DNA from: Xiphias gladius
Taxonomy: Eukaryota > Chordata > Actinopteri > Istiophoriformes > Xiphiidae
Direction: 5' to 3'
DNA: 64,000 nt
Assembly: GCF_016859285.1 (NCBI RefSeq)
Contig: NC_053420.1
Coordinates: 10,341,501-10,405,500, forward strand
Shown in pieces: positions 1 to 22,600 of the stretch. The notes beneath the pieces were generated by a model. The model saw only the letters and a program-made list of their open reading frames with translations. It was not told the DNA's origin and made no database searches. Numbering within the stretch: the first letter of the stretch is position 1; every line of letters begins with the position of its first letter. The position numbers were made by a program, and so were the translations under genes.

Positions 1-3000
1 AGGGCTCAGAATACCCTGCTTCTAATTCAGCTAGTGCGCTGCTGCTCTCCCTCAGTGTCTATCAATCCCCAGCTCTTTGCTCCTTCCTTCTGTTCCCATT
101 GGCAGCCCTGCACCACCAACCCAGAGCCAAACAGAGACTCCCCTGCTGGCACACACCGACATTCTTATTTCAGGACAGTTTCCTGCCCCCTCCACTTTCT
201 CTTCTTCTCTCTCACTCCAAAGCTCTGCGCTGCCATACATTGCCTCTGATCTCAACCAAAGTGTTTATAATTGATTCTTTAAGGGATAAGTTCTCTCCCT
301 CTCTTTCTTTATTTCTTTTTCTCCCTCTCTCCCCCATTGCGTATCTCCCCCACCAAATTCATTATTGAAAATCTTTTTTGTAAGGGTAGGAGCACTGACA
401 AGGTCGCAAGGAATAAATGGATTCTCAGATCTCTCCATGCTCTGAATTTGCCTTTATCTGTGTTTCCCTCCTCTTTTCACCTTTTGTCCACCCTGCACCT
501 CACACGTCAGGAAACCATCTTGTCAAAAAGGTCTTTCTTCACTCTGCAATTAAAAATACAACAAAGAGGTCACGTGAATGTGTGGATACTTGGGTTTCTC
601 AAAAGCACTGTGACAGAAAATCCACACCTAGTATCCTTCCCTCCTTCCTTGCTGGAAAAGCCAACATAAAATTAGGCTATGAAGCAGGATGCAGGCTGAT
701 ATCAAACCGCCCAGGGTGGTGTTTGATGGCTTTTGGTCTTGTGTTGTCAGTTTGTACTTTTAAAAACCAGAATATTACTGTGGGCAAAATTCTACAACTT
801 CATAATTGAGAACACATACTAACATAAAGCAACATTAAATTTAATGTCCTAAAAAGTTGTTTAAACACCTCTAATACATAAAAAATTTAAAAATCAATAC
901 ATGTCACAAACATCTTTCCATTTTATTTAAGCACTTTGTGCTATTCACACGTGTTTCTGTATGTTTTCTTCATTGAAAAAACTACTTTTGTCAAAATACT
1001 GTACTACTTATTTAGAAGTAAATAAACAATTGGCCAAATTTACAACAAAACGCTAACTAGGCAATTATTAACTATTAATACTGTTTCATAAAACCATGTT
1101 TCTCCACATGAGTAGTGACTGGCTTTACTTATAGCCCTAGTCTGTTAATGTCATAAGGATGGTAACCATGGCAATGCACTGTAATCCTTTGGCAGTATGA
1201 CACCTGTTAATGTTTGATATATACAGTATATATAATATAGTACAGTCTTAGTATACATTGGAGTAGCAATTGCTGTAATTGCCAACCAGAGGTACTCAGG
1301 GTTACTCAGTAAAGTAGAGGGCTAAAAGTACTAAATAAATGCTAAAAAAAAATCTCCTGCCACTCCAAGTCATAGCAGTACAAATGTAAACTTGACCAAA
1401 ACTATCAAAACAAAATACATCAGGCCTTAATAAAGACAATGATGTCAAATACCTTGTCAGAACAAAAAGGACAAAATCAACTTCAGCATTCCAGTTTAAA
1501 AAACATTCAACAGAATACAGGGGCTGGCGGTGCGTCAGACAAAAGTTGGGAACTGGCGAATTACGAGATATATATTAATGTCCCACCCCTTTTTAAGTTC
1601 GGTGTCAAATATTTGATTCATAATCTTGGTTGGTTGAAATAAGGTTTTGAATAGACACATTACAAAATCCTAATTACCTCACAATTCAGTTGCTAATTTG
1701 ACTTGCCAGATTTTGAGACTGAAAGACAAGACTATGTCAGGGAGATCCACTGGCCTCGTTACACTCAAAGTAAAGGAAGGAATTTTTTTCATTAAGGATG
1801 CATCCATTACTCAGCAACAACCTAATTGATACATGTCTTTGAGTTCTAAAGTAATAGCAAATTGATTGATTTATCCTCAAGAGGGAAAGTGGTGGGAATT
1901 GTCCAGCTCAAAAGAACAGCAGAATCATCAGCTTTGAGCTGATAGATGAGACCGGAATAGCAATGAATAAAAAAGGGTGGCGCGAAGGTGAGGTGTGTCA
2001 AAAACAGTGGATGAGGAATGGGAGATTAAAGCATGTTTGAAATTCTGATATCACAAATGACAGGTACCTCAAAAGACTCTCAGCCTCAACAGTCATCACA
2101 TTTAATAGCCAATATCATTTAATTAGATCATTTTTTTAAACTAAGAAATTAGAAGCCAAGGTGCCCCAGCTCAAAGCTTACACCAGTATCCTTCCACCAT
2201 GGTTTAGCAATGAAAATACAGTCCCTGCAAACACAAATGAGGGAATTTCAGATTAAAAAGAAGGAAATCACCTGCTTTAATCATTTTAGGGAACACATTA
2301 CATGTATGGGCAGGGGGAATGATTACATTCACCAATAATTTACAAATGTCAAGAGAGAATTACGTATAAGAAAGACTTCAAAACCTACATTTATACACAG
2401 GGTGTTTGTGAAATGTGATCCATGACAAGGTGTCTCTGAAAGGCTCCCTCTATTGATCACATCTCATTAGCAACACTTCTCTATACCGCCAAGAGTGGAC
2501 TCTGAGGGTCAGTGGACAGCTGAGATGGAGCCAATAGCTCAATAGAATGATCACAGTAATTACGTAAGAGTCTAGGTAACACAAAGGTGTAGGGCGGTGA
2601 TGGGGGTTGGGGGTTGGGGAGGGTTTCACTGACTTGACAGGGAGACAAAATAGGCTGATGACAACTACTGAAAGACTAATAAAGAATGTTGTTTAACATG
2701 TCAGTAATTTAACTTGAAATCCATAATTAATAATTATAATAACATAAATCATCTCACACATATTTCAGTTAAGCTGTCTGTTAAACTTGATTAACTTATC
2801 TGCATGACAGGCTAACATTAATAAATGTCACACTACAATTTGATGTTTTTAGAGTTGAATATTGAAGGGGATTTCAGGGAGCTTTTTTGTCTTTACAGCT
2901 ATTGTAGAGAAGATGTAGCTGTAGAGAGATAAGTGCAAGACTCTTCTAAATTCTTGTAATAATTTCAATATCTTGTCAATTGTATTGATTTTTTTTTCTC

Positions 3001-6000
3001 TCAATTTAATTACATTGCTAAAATTGCACTTTGACACTAAAAAAAAATAATAATATGGAAAGAGATCACCTGTTAATTCCCTGTCTGAATTGTCCTCATC
3101 AGACATTTGGGACTGTCGTGGCACAGGAGGGTCTGAATGATCTCGAAAATGAATCGATAGTTTGCTTCATTGTCACCAAAGGGCCAAGCATGAGCAAGAA
3201 TATCTACGGACCGGACACAGGTAGATGACATCCCTCGCAGAATTGTCCCCATCCGCTGTTGTTATGATGACGAAAGCCTCGTGATAGCTCTCCACTCTAA
3301 TCACTCTCTATCTCACTCAAAAACACACACACTGACACAAACACATGCACGCACAAACGCACGCGAACGCATGCACACACCAATTCTCGCTCCCTCGTTG
3401 TGTATCACAGGTTATACGATGATGATTTTTAAAAAAACAAAACAAAACAAAACAAACAAACAAAAAAATAGGAGGCATATTTGCAAGTTGCGCCGCTGGT
3501 GCTAATTACTGTATATAATTTAGTAGCACTTTTTGGAGACCAAAAACGGTCACAAAATGTGACTAAATGGTCGCAGTCTGGAGCCCTGGACAGGGACGTG
3601 GAGAAAACTATCATTATCGTAATGATTCTACATGTTCATTCAAGACAACCTGATATTTTGTCTAAATACCACTATGACCTAAGTAATCGAAAATATTATT
3701 TCTTTCTGTGCATTTGGATAGAACCTGACGTTTTGTTTTTAACAAAAATATAAGAGTGGAAAGGAGGAACCTGTTGAGCTGCCATACTTCATTGTGTTTG
3801 GGCAAATAACTGGGCAGCTGGAAAAGGGAGATACAGAGCAACTCTGCAGTCTCTGAGAGGTTGAATGAGCACAAACCCGTGTCTCTCCTGATAGTACTTC
3901 TATTCCTGCTTCTGCTGTGGCAGCTGCTGTTTTGTGCCTTTGTGTCTCTCTGCAGCACTTGACCATTATGTTCAGTTTCATCTCAAGGATTTTGTTGTTA
4001 CCTGGGCCTCAGTCTCTGTCTTTATGTCCCTCTGTCTCTCTCTCTCTTGTTCCTATTTTATCTCTCATGTGTTGTCTCTCTCTTACGCTCTCTGCTAATC
4101 CTCTGGGCTTCAGTTTTGAGTCTTGCAAAGTTATAAGTCTGTCAGAGTTTTCCCTGGGGAATGAAGTGTTATGTCTTTAAGTGTTCAAAATGGAACAACT
4201 TTGACATAGTGACACTGTGACATCAATCAACTATCAGCATATTATCTGCAGAGGATCCCTTAGGGATGCAGTAAGATAGACTATGTACTCTATAGTTTTC
4301 TTTATATACATTTTTTCTATATAGATTCTATTATATAAATTTATGATTTCTCCATATGTCAATGAATGTGTTTCTTTAATTAAACACAAGGATATAAAAA
4401 ATATATATATGGTCTTTGTATTTCACTCACTTTTTAGGGCTTTCATAGTGTCTCCTGCAACTACGGTTCATAAGCTGCAGGCCACCTATTAATATTAATT
4501 GAGGATAACTTTTCTTTCCTGCTGTTCTTTAATATCATCTGAGCTAAAAGACATCAGCCCAGCCCTTCTGCATTCCTAATTAGCCAAAGTCTTTCCAAGG
4601 AGAAAGAGGAGGCAGGGACACAGTGAGTGGAATTTAGGGGCTGAGAGATAGAGGGAGTAACTAATCTGTTATACTTCCAGTGGTAATGACTGAAAATGGG
4701 TTATATGATACTGTGCCCCATTGGGTATTGGGACAAGTGACCCTTAATTGTTGACAACACTGGCCTCTAACACTTCCAACCTCTGATTGGACAATGTGGA
4801 CTTAACACCCGAATGTGAACCTGAAACTAGTGTGAAATCATTTCTGACACATTAGAAACCATAAGATATCCAAGTCCATACATCCATCAGAAGATTAGGT
4901 AGTATTCCATTTCGGATTCTCACCATTCCATCTGAGACAACCTGCATTAAGTGTTACCACTGCTTCGATCTGACCGTTTTATTTTCCATCATTATCACAG
5001 CACTGATTAAAATGATGCGTTGCAACTGGAAGCCTGGATGCCATACTGTACGTAGCTGAGACCATTTGTTTCTGGCAGTCTTCCACAGCTAGAGAGCAGC
5101 TAGCGAGGCATGGTGCCGCTGCCGGGGGTAAACAAGCCGAAGCTTCCGGCAGTGTTAATCACAGTTTTACTGCTTCCAGGCTCTGGGGTTTGGAGGCAGA
5201 GGCTGGGTGGAGTTCATTGTCCTTTTTGTTTCTTTTTCTATAGCACTGAAGATTTTTTCCCACACCATTAGTGCTCTCTGCTGAGCTGTTCCATCCAGGT
5301 CCACCACTGTACTGATACAGGAGAGCCCTGTGAAGCACCATATGCCATAAGCACAACTAACTACTGTAAATGTGGACACATCAGCACATTAGAGGAGCCG
5401 CACCATGTGCGTCGTGTTGCAGCCGACTCCTGTACTACATGGTTTTATGGGATATGGGGGGGAAAAAAATCCTCAGTGCATGAGATATTCTTACCTCAAA
5501 GGACCACTGAAGGACAGAGCTAAAGAGGGAGACAGAGGGCAAGATTTAATAGGTCTTTTCTTGCTTTCTGTCAACCATATTCTCTGTCTAGAGACATGAA
5601 TGTTATTTATCAAACTGGTGCACTAGTCTGGAGGAGCAGTTTGTTTGTCATGTGAAGCACACCTGTATTGTAATGAGTAAAGTTACTCTCTTCCTTTATG
5701 CATATACATTATTCGAGGATTGGGCAAATAAAAGCAGGGGATATGAGTTTTGTAGTTTGCTATGCACTTCGCTGGACTTACAAAGGTTAATACAGTTTGT
5801 GAGAGGCGGTTTTGCTTCAAGATGTCTCAGCTTCAAAGGTAGCTTCAGTTTATCTTGAAGAAGGCTGTGGCAGGTACAGTATGATTTAGTTGAGAAGTGA
5901 CAGCGAATACAAGTTGAGCACATAACTAATTGGTTTGCAGAGGAGCTGCACTGAATTAATCAAGAGTAAAAAGTGCCTTTTCTCAGAAAGAAGCATGCAG

Positions 6001-8068
6001 GATCTACTAATAAATACATCAAAGAGGAGATATTCAGTGATCTATAGAAAAGGACTCATTATGAGACATTTACAAATGTGAATTAAGCTGCAATTACCAT
6101 GGGATACTCAGGAGACATCAACCTTATCAATACAGTGCCATCATCACTTGCCACCTGTTCTGGTATGAACATCTGCTGGATAGTTGCTCTGTACAGATTA
6201 GCTCCCACTCCCACAGCAGCCTGCCACTGGTTGCAATGTGTACCATTATATTATGAGACATTTTTTTTGTGTGTGTCAATCTGTGTTATCTGTGTCTTTT
6301 TTAGTATTTTTTTTTTTTTTTTTAATTTTAGGAATACATTTTGTGACCCCTAATGAATCTATTTTGTACGCAGTTCCATTTCAACATCAATGAATTTAGC
6401 ATATTAATGCCTAAACTGGTTGAGGCCTTTACATTGCAGACATTTTCATGGCATTGCTTAATATGTTTCAAACATAAAATGCAACAAGATGCTGACTTTG
6501 CCGATGTCAAAATTACAATATTTTAACTGCTGCCTTGGTTACTCAGACATCAAAATAATAAGGAACATTAGGAAAAAAAGGCAAATTGATATATAGAAAA
6601 ATCATCAATGATTAGGTAAAATGTGAATGGGGTCACTCGTAGTGACAAAGAAACACAGAAATATCAGCGAACTCTGCAGCTCAGCTGCACTGCATTGTAT
6701 CCTGCATTTAATTTGGTTGAGAATAAGGCTTTCAAGAAATATTCTAAATTCGATTACGTAAGCGAACTGAGAAAAAAAAAAATATATTTGATTGTGAAAA
6801 TTAATATTCAATTGTGAAAGTAGCATAAACAATTCCCGTCTGCCCTGCGAGTTCTTGCATGGGCCTCTGCATGAGCCCTGCATGACGGACAGGAGTCACA
6901 CAACATCACTTTCATTGACTGAAAATAAAATGTAGGTCAAGCTGAAACGAGAGAATAATTCTACAACAACCGTGTGGTAATGATGACAGAGAGTTAACAA
7001 CCCAGTTCGGCCGCACAGAGACTGATTTGCATTCCGAGCAATCTAAAAGGCCCCGTTGTCAGCCAACAAGCTCTGATAGATACACTGTACGCTACCTGGC
7101 CAGCAAAAAACAGCAGAAAAGTTCATTTACTAGTTGGTGAAGTAAGTCAAACATCTAGCAAATAAAAGTGAAAGACTGCTTATTTTCTGTTTTTTGCTTC
7201 TTACAACAAGTCAAAAGTAATGGGTCATTTTTTATAAATATCTTGTTATCAGCAAAATACACATTACCAGTTGAGTGTATTACCTAAAGAATAAGGTGAA
7301 CTGTGCAGTCATCATCTCCTCCATTATAAATACGTATTCTGGCTATTATTAGACAGACATGACATCAAATGTACAGTAACTGATGACAACCATGGCTACA
7401 CTGTCAGGACAAGGTAAACTCCATCTGCTTCAGGCAGCTTAAATCCATATACTGTGTAGCAGATATAAAGTCAAACAGGTTCCAGGTAATAACCGGATGT
7501 GAGAAAAAAAACAATCCCACAAAATCTCGCAGAGGGACAGATTTTTTAATGTCTTACTCATAAAGCAAGTGTTGTGGCACTGACCCAAGGTTCAGCAAAA
7601 GACAAAGCAAAAGTTTCATTCTTTAATGAGATTTGCTCAACCTTTCAGAGGCTATACTATCACACTAAGACCAGCATGGAAGGCCCTACAGCAGACTTGT
7701 ACATGGTGTGTATCATCATGCTAAGATGTACTCTCAGTGGCCCTTGGCCTGTGAATAAGTCACAGTGCACATAATGTTTCTCAGTCCCATCCTGTGGGGG
7801 AACAGATGGATCTGGACTGATGGAGCCCCCAGATTGAATTGAGGATGAAAATCAGTCTATACAATTCACTGTCTTCTACATCCTGATGTGCCATTTCCCA
7901 AAAGCAAACTTCAGGGATGATTGCTCAGAAGAGGTCATATTATATAGGTGTAATAATAAACTATATAAGCACTGACCTTGTATTACAAACATGCTCAGGT
8001 GACCCCAGCCTTGGCAGGCCTCACCTGGCCCTGCAGAGGACATTTAACTATTGACATGCCTGACTCAC
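1..8068 (-). other. asic1 intron 2 (3' part outside window), no gene seen
   Basis: AT-rich sequence downstream of exon 2 with no recognisable exon on either strand. I looked for the conserved ASIC exon with the GTGNGLEIMLDIQQ motif and did not see it. Notable only are pyrimidine-rich stretches near 180-340, a short CA-rich patch near 3320-3380, and a less AT-rich block at about 3080-3260 that lacks repeats and could be a conserved non-coding element. That last point is a guess without a comparison. Short open frames here look random. Confidence 0.6.
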
Positions 8069-17311
<9,243 letters not shown>

Positions 17312-18595
17312 TATGTCCCCGGGATGAGTTTAGATGGATAAAGGGTAAGGGGTTGCTAATGGAGCAAACTGCCTTTATAGATAAGTAGGTGCTTTATTAA
17401 TGGGAAGGAGGTTAGTGTCTGCAAGTTCACGCCCTTCTACGCATGTATTTCTCATGCAGTCTGTGTGAGATGTTGCGTCACTGACACTGACAGCCCGACA
17501 TTCAGTGCATTTTTTTTTCTAAAGATATCGTCGAAACACCCCGTGCTTACATCAAAACACCTGGAAAAAGTATAGGTGGGGAAAGCATGTGTTGTACCTC
17601 GGCCGGGGTCACAGTTCCATGATAAATAGCCCGGTGTGGAGCGCGCATGGACAGATGCCAACGCTGCCCTCTCCTCCTCGCAGACTTCTGGAATATAACC
17701 GAGTTAATATTTGGCTTCCATGCTCTTATCGAAAAGCCGAAACACTGGGCAGGTCTGCAAAAGAATATTTAAAAAAAAAAAAAAAAAAAATTAAAAATAA
17801 TCACGCGTGAGAGGGGAGAAAAACAGGCAAATCACCCTCCGCTAGGAAATCAAGGAGATGTGATTTAGAAGACCAAAAGCGGCGTTATGATCTATCTCTG
17901 TGTGTCAGGCAGAGAGTAGATTGGCTACAGGGCTTCCCCCGCTCTTCATATTCAACCCCCGACACGTGCAGAAAAAACAAATACCCGCTGATTTTTCTCG
18001 CCTGTTATCGTTTTTCAAAAGCAGCCGTCGGGAAGTCCTGGGTTTTCAAAAGCCAGGATAAACAGCTGCATCACAGAGGAGCTGGCTCTGTCACATCGCT
18101 GCTTCGGTGCGCCTCTGCTCGCCTGCTTGCATCCATTCCCTCCTCCGAGCTGCCTCCACACAACAATGCAGTGGTAAATACTCCGCTTTGGTTTGGATTC
18201 CCGCTTGTTTATCCTTGAACAAGAGTGTTCCGGAGGAAAAAAAAAATGTTTACCTGGCCAAAAAAAAAAAAAAAAAAGGCAAAGCACGCCAGAAATGCTT
18301 AGCGTTATGAATTCAAGTGAAGCCACCTCAGAGGCGGTCGCGGTTTGCCCAGATCAATTAAATTCGCCCCAAAAAAAAAAAAAACAGGAGAGAGCGAGGA
18401 TAGGGTGGCATGTGTTTTACATCGGGAGACGAAGTCCAACGTCGGTGTCAGCAAAAGCAAAAGCTACACTTTACCTAGACCTGGACCTGGACCTGGACCA
18501 ACAGTTTGAGCGACGACGATACAACATGACTCAAGAATTAGTCACTGCCTTAGCCGCTGCCCGTGTCCCTACGGCGGTCCTCTGCGCTAGCTGAA
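17312..18595. other. asic1 5' flank, relatively CpG-rich, no gene seen
   Basis: Upstream of the asic1 start codon the sequence becomes visibly richer in CG dinucleotides (for example near 17590-17660, 18000-18130 and 18330-18600) than the rest of the window, as expected around a vertebrate promoter or 5' UTR. A short hexamer repeat, CCTGGA, occurs about four times at 18477-18499. Long poly-A runs at 17770-17790 and 18236-18280 break up any reading frame. The 133-codon plus-strand frame starting near 18193 has no recognisable domain. Confidence 0.5.
17374..17379 (-). promoter_or_regulatory. Candidate TATA box upstream of asic1 exon 1
   Basis: TATAAAGG on the minus strand about 63 nt upstream of the asic1 ATG, which would leave a 5' UTR of roughly 30-40 nt. 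Neuronal channel genes often lack TATA boxes and have longer leaders, so this may be coincidental. Confidence 0.25.
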
Positions 18596-19670
18596 GCGCT
18601 TAAAAACTAGCTAGCATCAAGCTTTACTTCCTACAGGTGAAAGTTACTATTTTTACGTTAGAAAGTGAAAACGTGGCAACAAGACGTTACCTAGTTATTT
18701 ATTAGTTGTAATTTACCTGGTTTCTGATGGTAAGTTGGCTCCGGTACTAAAAAAAAAATGCCAACCGTTCAAACGTTACGTTAACGTCAGGTGTAAAGGG
18801 GCCGTATGGAGGCTCGTGAGGGAAAAACAAAATCCCATTTTAGAAGACAGTTGAAAAAAAAAAAAAAAAATCAAAAACACTACAACTTTGCTGCATTGGG
18901 GAAAGGAATCAAGAAAAGTGGAGTTGGTTTTGTATTATAAAACTTTACCCAGTTATGATCCCAAAATGCATAAATACCTGCGTTATCACCACTCTTGTGT
19001 TTCTCTGGCAGTCTCTTAACTATCTTAGACAATGAAAACAAGCTGGTCTCAAGTTTTGCATTCTACCGGTGAAAGTTACGCTATTATTTTATGAAAGAAA
19101 AATGGTTACGAGACATCATGTGCAGGAGACATAAAGTGAGTTAATTTACCTGGTTTGTGAAGGTAAATTAGCTCAGCTAAGTGAATGCCAACTGAATTTC
19201 AAATTGTAAAGGTGTAATGACAGTAAGTAACACTTCAGGAGGCAAATGGACTACAGAAAACACAACAATTTTAATGATACAAACTTAGCTGCTTCACGGA
19301 AATAAACCGAAAAATTTAGAGTTCGATTTGTTTTATAAAACCTCACACAGAAGTGAGCTATTTGAGACCACATTTTCAGGGGTGTGACTCAAAAATTCAT
19401 TGTTATCTTAGTTACTACAGCCACCTATTTACTCACTTGTGTGTTTCTCTGGCACTCCTCTTAGCTAGCTTAGATAATAGAAATAAACATTAGCTAACAT
19501 CAGGTTTTCCTTTCCACTTTTGAAAGTTAGTGTTCATTTTACAAAGCAAAATAGTGAAAAAAAATTACTTTATTATTTGAAGGAGGTGTAAAGCGATTTA
19601 ATTAACCTGGTTTTTGAAGGTAGATTAGCCCAGCTACTGAAGAATTCCTATTGAATTTCTACCATTTTAC
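18596..19670. repeat. Diverged tandem repeat, about 445-bp unit, two and a half copies
   Basis: Landmarks recur in the same order. GTGAAAGTTA occurs at 18637, 19069 and (as TGAAAGTTA) 19521. ACCTGGTTT-TGA-GGTA occurs near 18715, 19147 and 19605. TGTGTTTCTCTGGCA is followed by CTTAGA-AATGAAA/AATAGAA near 19000 and 19440. CTAGC-ATCA(A/G)G is followed by TTTTC/TTTAC near 18612 and 19492. Spacing is 432 then about 452 nt. The copies are well diverged, so the duplication is old. No coding potential. Confidence 0.75.
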
Positions 19671-22600
19671 CACCGTTTCTTTGTTACCTCATGGCTTAGC
19701 ACATTGGTATTTTATTTCAATTATTTGTCCTTAATGCTGGTGATTAAAAGGTCTAAAACATGGCTTTTGTGTGTGTTCATGTGTAATTTCTAAGTGGAAG
19801 AGCTTTTTTTTGATACATTTAGTAGCACATCAACAAACTGCATTGTCTAGGGGTAAATTCAAAACAGTAAACATTGGGTCAGTGTAGTAGCATGTAGATT
19901 CCTTAAGCGGCAGAAATTAAAATGAAAATGAAAAAGGAGCTGACCACACAGGTACCGACCAGAAGGGCACTCGGTCAGCTTGTAGTGAAAGTGTCCCATT
20001 AGGGCACAACCACATTCTAATAAAATTTCTAAAATATGGTCACTTCTGCACTGAGAGCAAAAAAGGGCAGAGATTCACATGAACATCATACTGCTTACAG
20101 GAAGTGTAACTAAAAGACAAAAATAATTTATAAGAAAAAGATAATTAACACATTACTTTACCTTTAGATATGTACTGTTAACATTAGATATTATTAATTC
20201 AAAAATAAATAATACATTTAATAGAAAACAAAAGAGAGTGTGAAATTTCACAAAAAAATAATGATACTGCTTCTGGTTCACTACCCATCTTACAACCATT
20301 CAAAGTTTCCGCAGACACACACCTGTACACACACACACACTCAGACATATATGTAGACAAATGCACATATACTGTATGCAAAAACTCAGGACATACTGTA
20401 TGTATGTGGGTCCAGCTGCACATTTCCTTTGTGAAAGTTTTACACAAGACAACAGTTTTCCACAATTCGGAAACAAGTACTTATGCAATACACATACATA
20501 CACGTATATACACACAAATCTGCAATCATATAGTACCAACACATATATTGTAGACACATATGCACATACTGTAGTACACGTATACGTAAGCATTCATGCA
20601 TGTTTACTGTATAAATGCTTGTACGCGTACACACAGTTGTACACAGGCTCACGAAAATCCCTGAACAGGTCTTTTTTCTCCCCCATCCAATTCTATGTAG
20701 CCGACTGAATGGAACATCCAAATATGTCAGAGTGCGCACGTGAGCCAAACACAGGCAATAAGTCAGATGTGTCGCAAGATTGCCAGTGCCAAATCTGTCA
20801 CAGGAACCATATTGCCAAGAGGCGAGGGGAGCTCACCCATGAAATTGTTCATAATGCGTCCATAATTACCGTTTGCCATAGTATTGACTGTGACAATGTG
20901 GCAGTCATCTATAAAGCCTGCATCTTATATTGATCAGCAGTGCTGGGAAGATGAGCCATGCTCTGTTCCAGTGAGGTGATTTGAGTCCTGGCTAGACATT
21001 GTGCAGCAGTGACACACGTGGGTTTGATGTTACAGTAGATATTAAATTACTGAGATGAGTTTTGATAGCAGATGCTGGGCTGTACACGTACCCAAATTTA
21101 GGTTTTCTGATGGTTGTCTGTGCCGCAGAGATGCTGGAGTAGTTTGCTGAGAGGATACTTCTGTCCACTTACATTATTCTGAAGTCTAGTGTAATACTCC
21201 TCAGAGATACCTGGATGAATAGTCCTTTCTGACAAAGTCGTTTTCCAGTGCAGCTTTCTTTGCAGACTGCGCCATTGTTCAGCTCTGCTTAGACTTTCCC
21301 GCTGTCCAGCCCTGCTTCTGAATATATTTCCATCAACTGACACTATGAAAGTGGGTCTTTATTTTACAAAATACTTTTTTGAAAGTTCAGAAGTTGAAAA
21401 GAAATGTTCGATTTGTTGGCAGCAATTCTTGTGCTCCATGAAAGGAGAGTGTCATGATTATACAGATTATCAAGTAAGAGGTAGTGTAAAATTAAAACCC
21501 CTGCTCACGCACAATCACTGTATAGCAGTTATCTTTGTGCTTCAGTAAGAGTATCTTTGCAGAGTACATTTTATCACGACATTTTAACACGATCAACTTG
21601 TAAAGGAAGCCCTGCCACAGAAATTCAATTACAGAAGTGGAACTTGCCACCACTCCCAAAGTGATTGTATGGTCTTTAGATACAATTAGATAGATGGATA
21701 AGAGTTAGGAGGGAAGGGGGTGTTTTCGCTGAGCAGAAAAGCACTGACTTGCACTGGGAACAAAATGCAACAATGAAAGCTAGTCGTTTTTGTATGCTTC
21801 CACATAGACATATGAATATTAAAAGTAAGAAGTTCCCAGTCTCTGTTGTCTCATAAAATAGTGTTTTCTTTTTGTTGGGGTAAATTGCTTTTCTCCTCCA
21901 TTTCTTCTGCTGTAAACATTTACATCAACAGAGTCTATTGTGATCGGTTAGTTATTGAAAAGTGCACATGCTGATGAGTGTGTCTCACCCCTCTGAGGAA
22001 ACATGAGAGAAAGCCATACAAGAGAGTACTTCGAAAGCCTGTCACAAGCAAGACTTGCTCCAGTGTGGCAGCTATTGCAATTGACCATTTTCTAAACTCC
22101 TATGATTATCCATTACCAAGCATAACTAGGCACATTTTCACCTTTTCCAAAACCAACTTATCTAAAAGCAAAAGTGCAAGGAATTGATTAATCAGTGTGT
22201 GTATACATGCAGTAAGTATTCCTTCCAAAGCCAAAGAGCATGAAATGAACTAAACACATTATTTTGCTGGATTTTAAGTTTACATTTAAAAATAAATAAA
22301 TAAATAAATAATTCAGTTTAAGCCTTGGACACCCACTGATTGGGAGCTGAGACGCTAGAGTTTAGGGTAACTATAGAAGCCCTGTCCTACTCTTTAGTGG
22401 ATTTTAGGAAGTTTACACTCCAGCAACCACATTAACTGAGATAGCATTACACTTTGCCAAACACTATCAGTTAGTCCTCATCCTCAAAGCCTTTTCTCTT
22501 GTAAAAGTGAAACATATTAATATTGTTGGCACATGGAAAACAAAAGGTTTGTCTCCATAACACTTTGCGAGGTGGAGTCTCCTTTAATATTTCATTTGGT

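Noticed and set aside
18193-18594. 133-codon open frame upstream of asic1 with Leu-Asp repeats
   Set aside because: Runs through poly-A tracts and a CCTGGA hexamer repeat; no domain, no conserved start, opposite strand to asic1.
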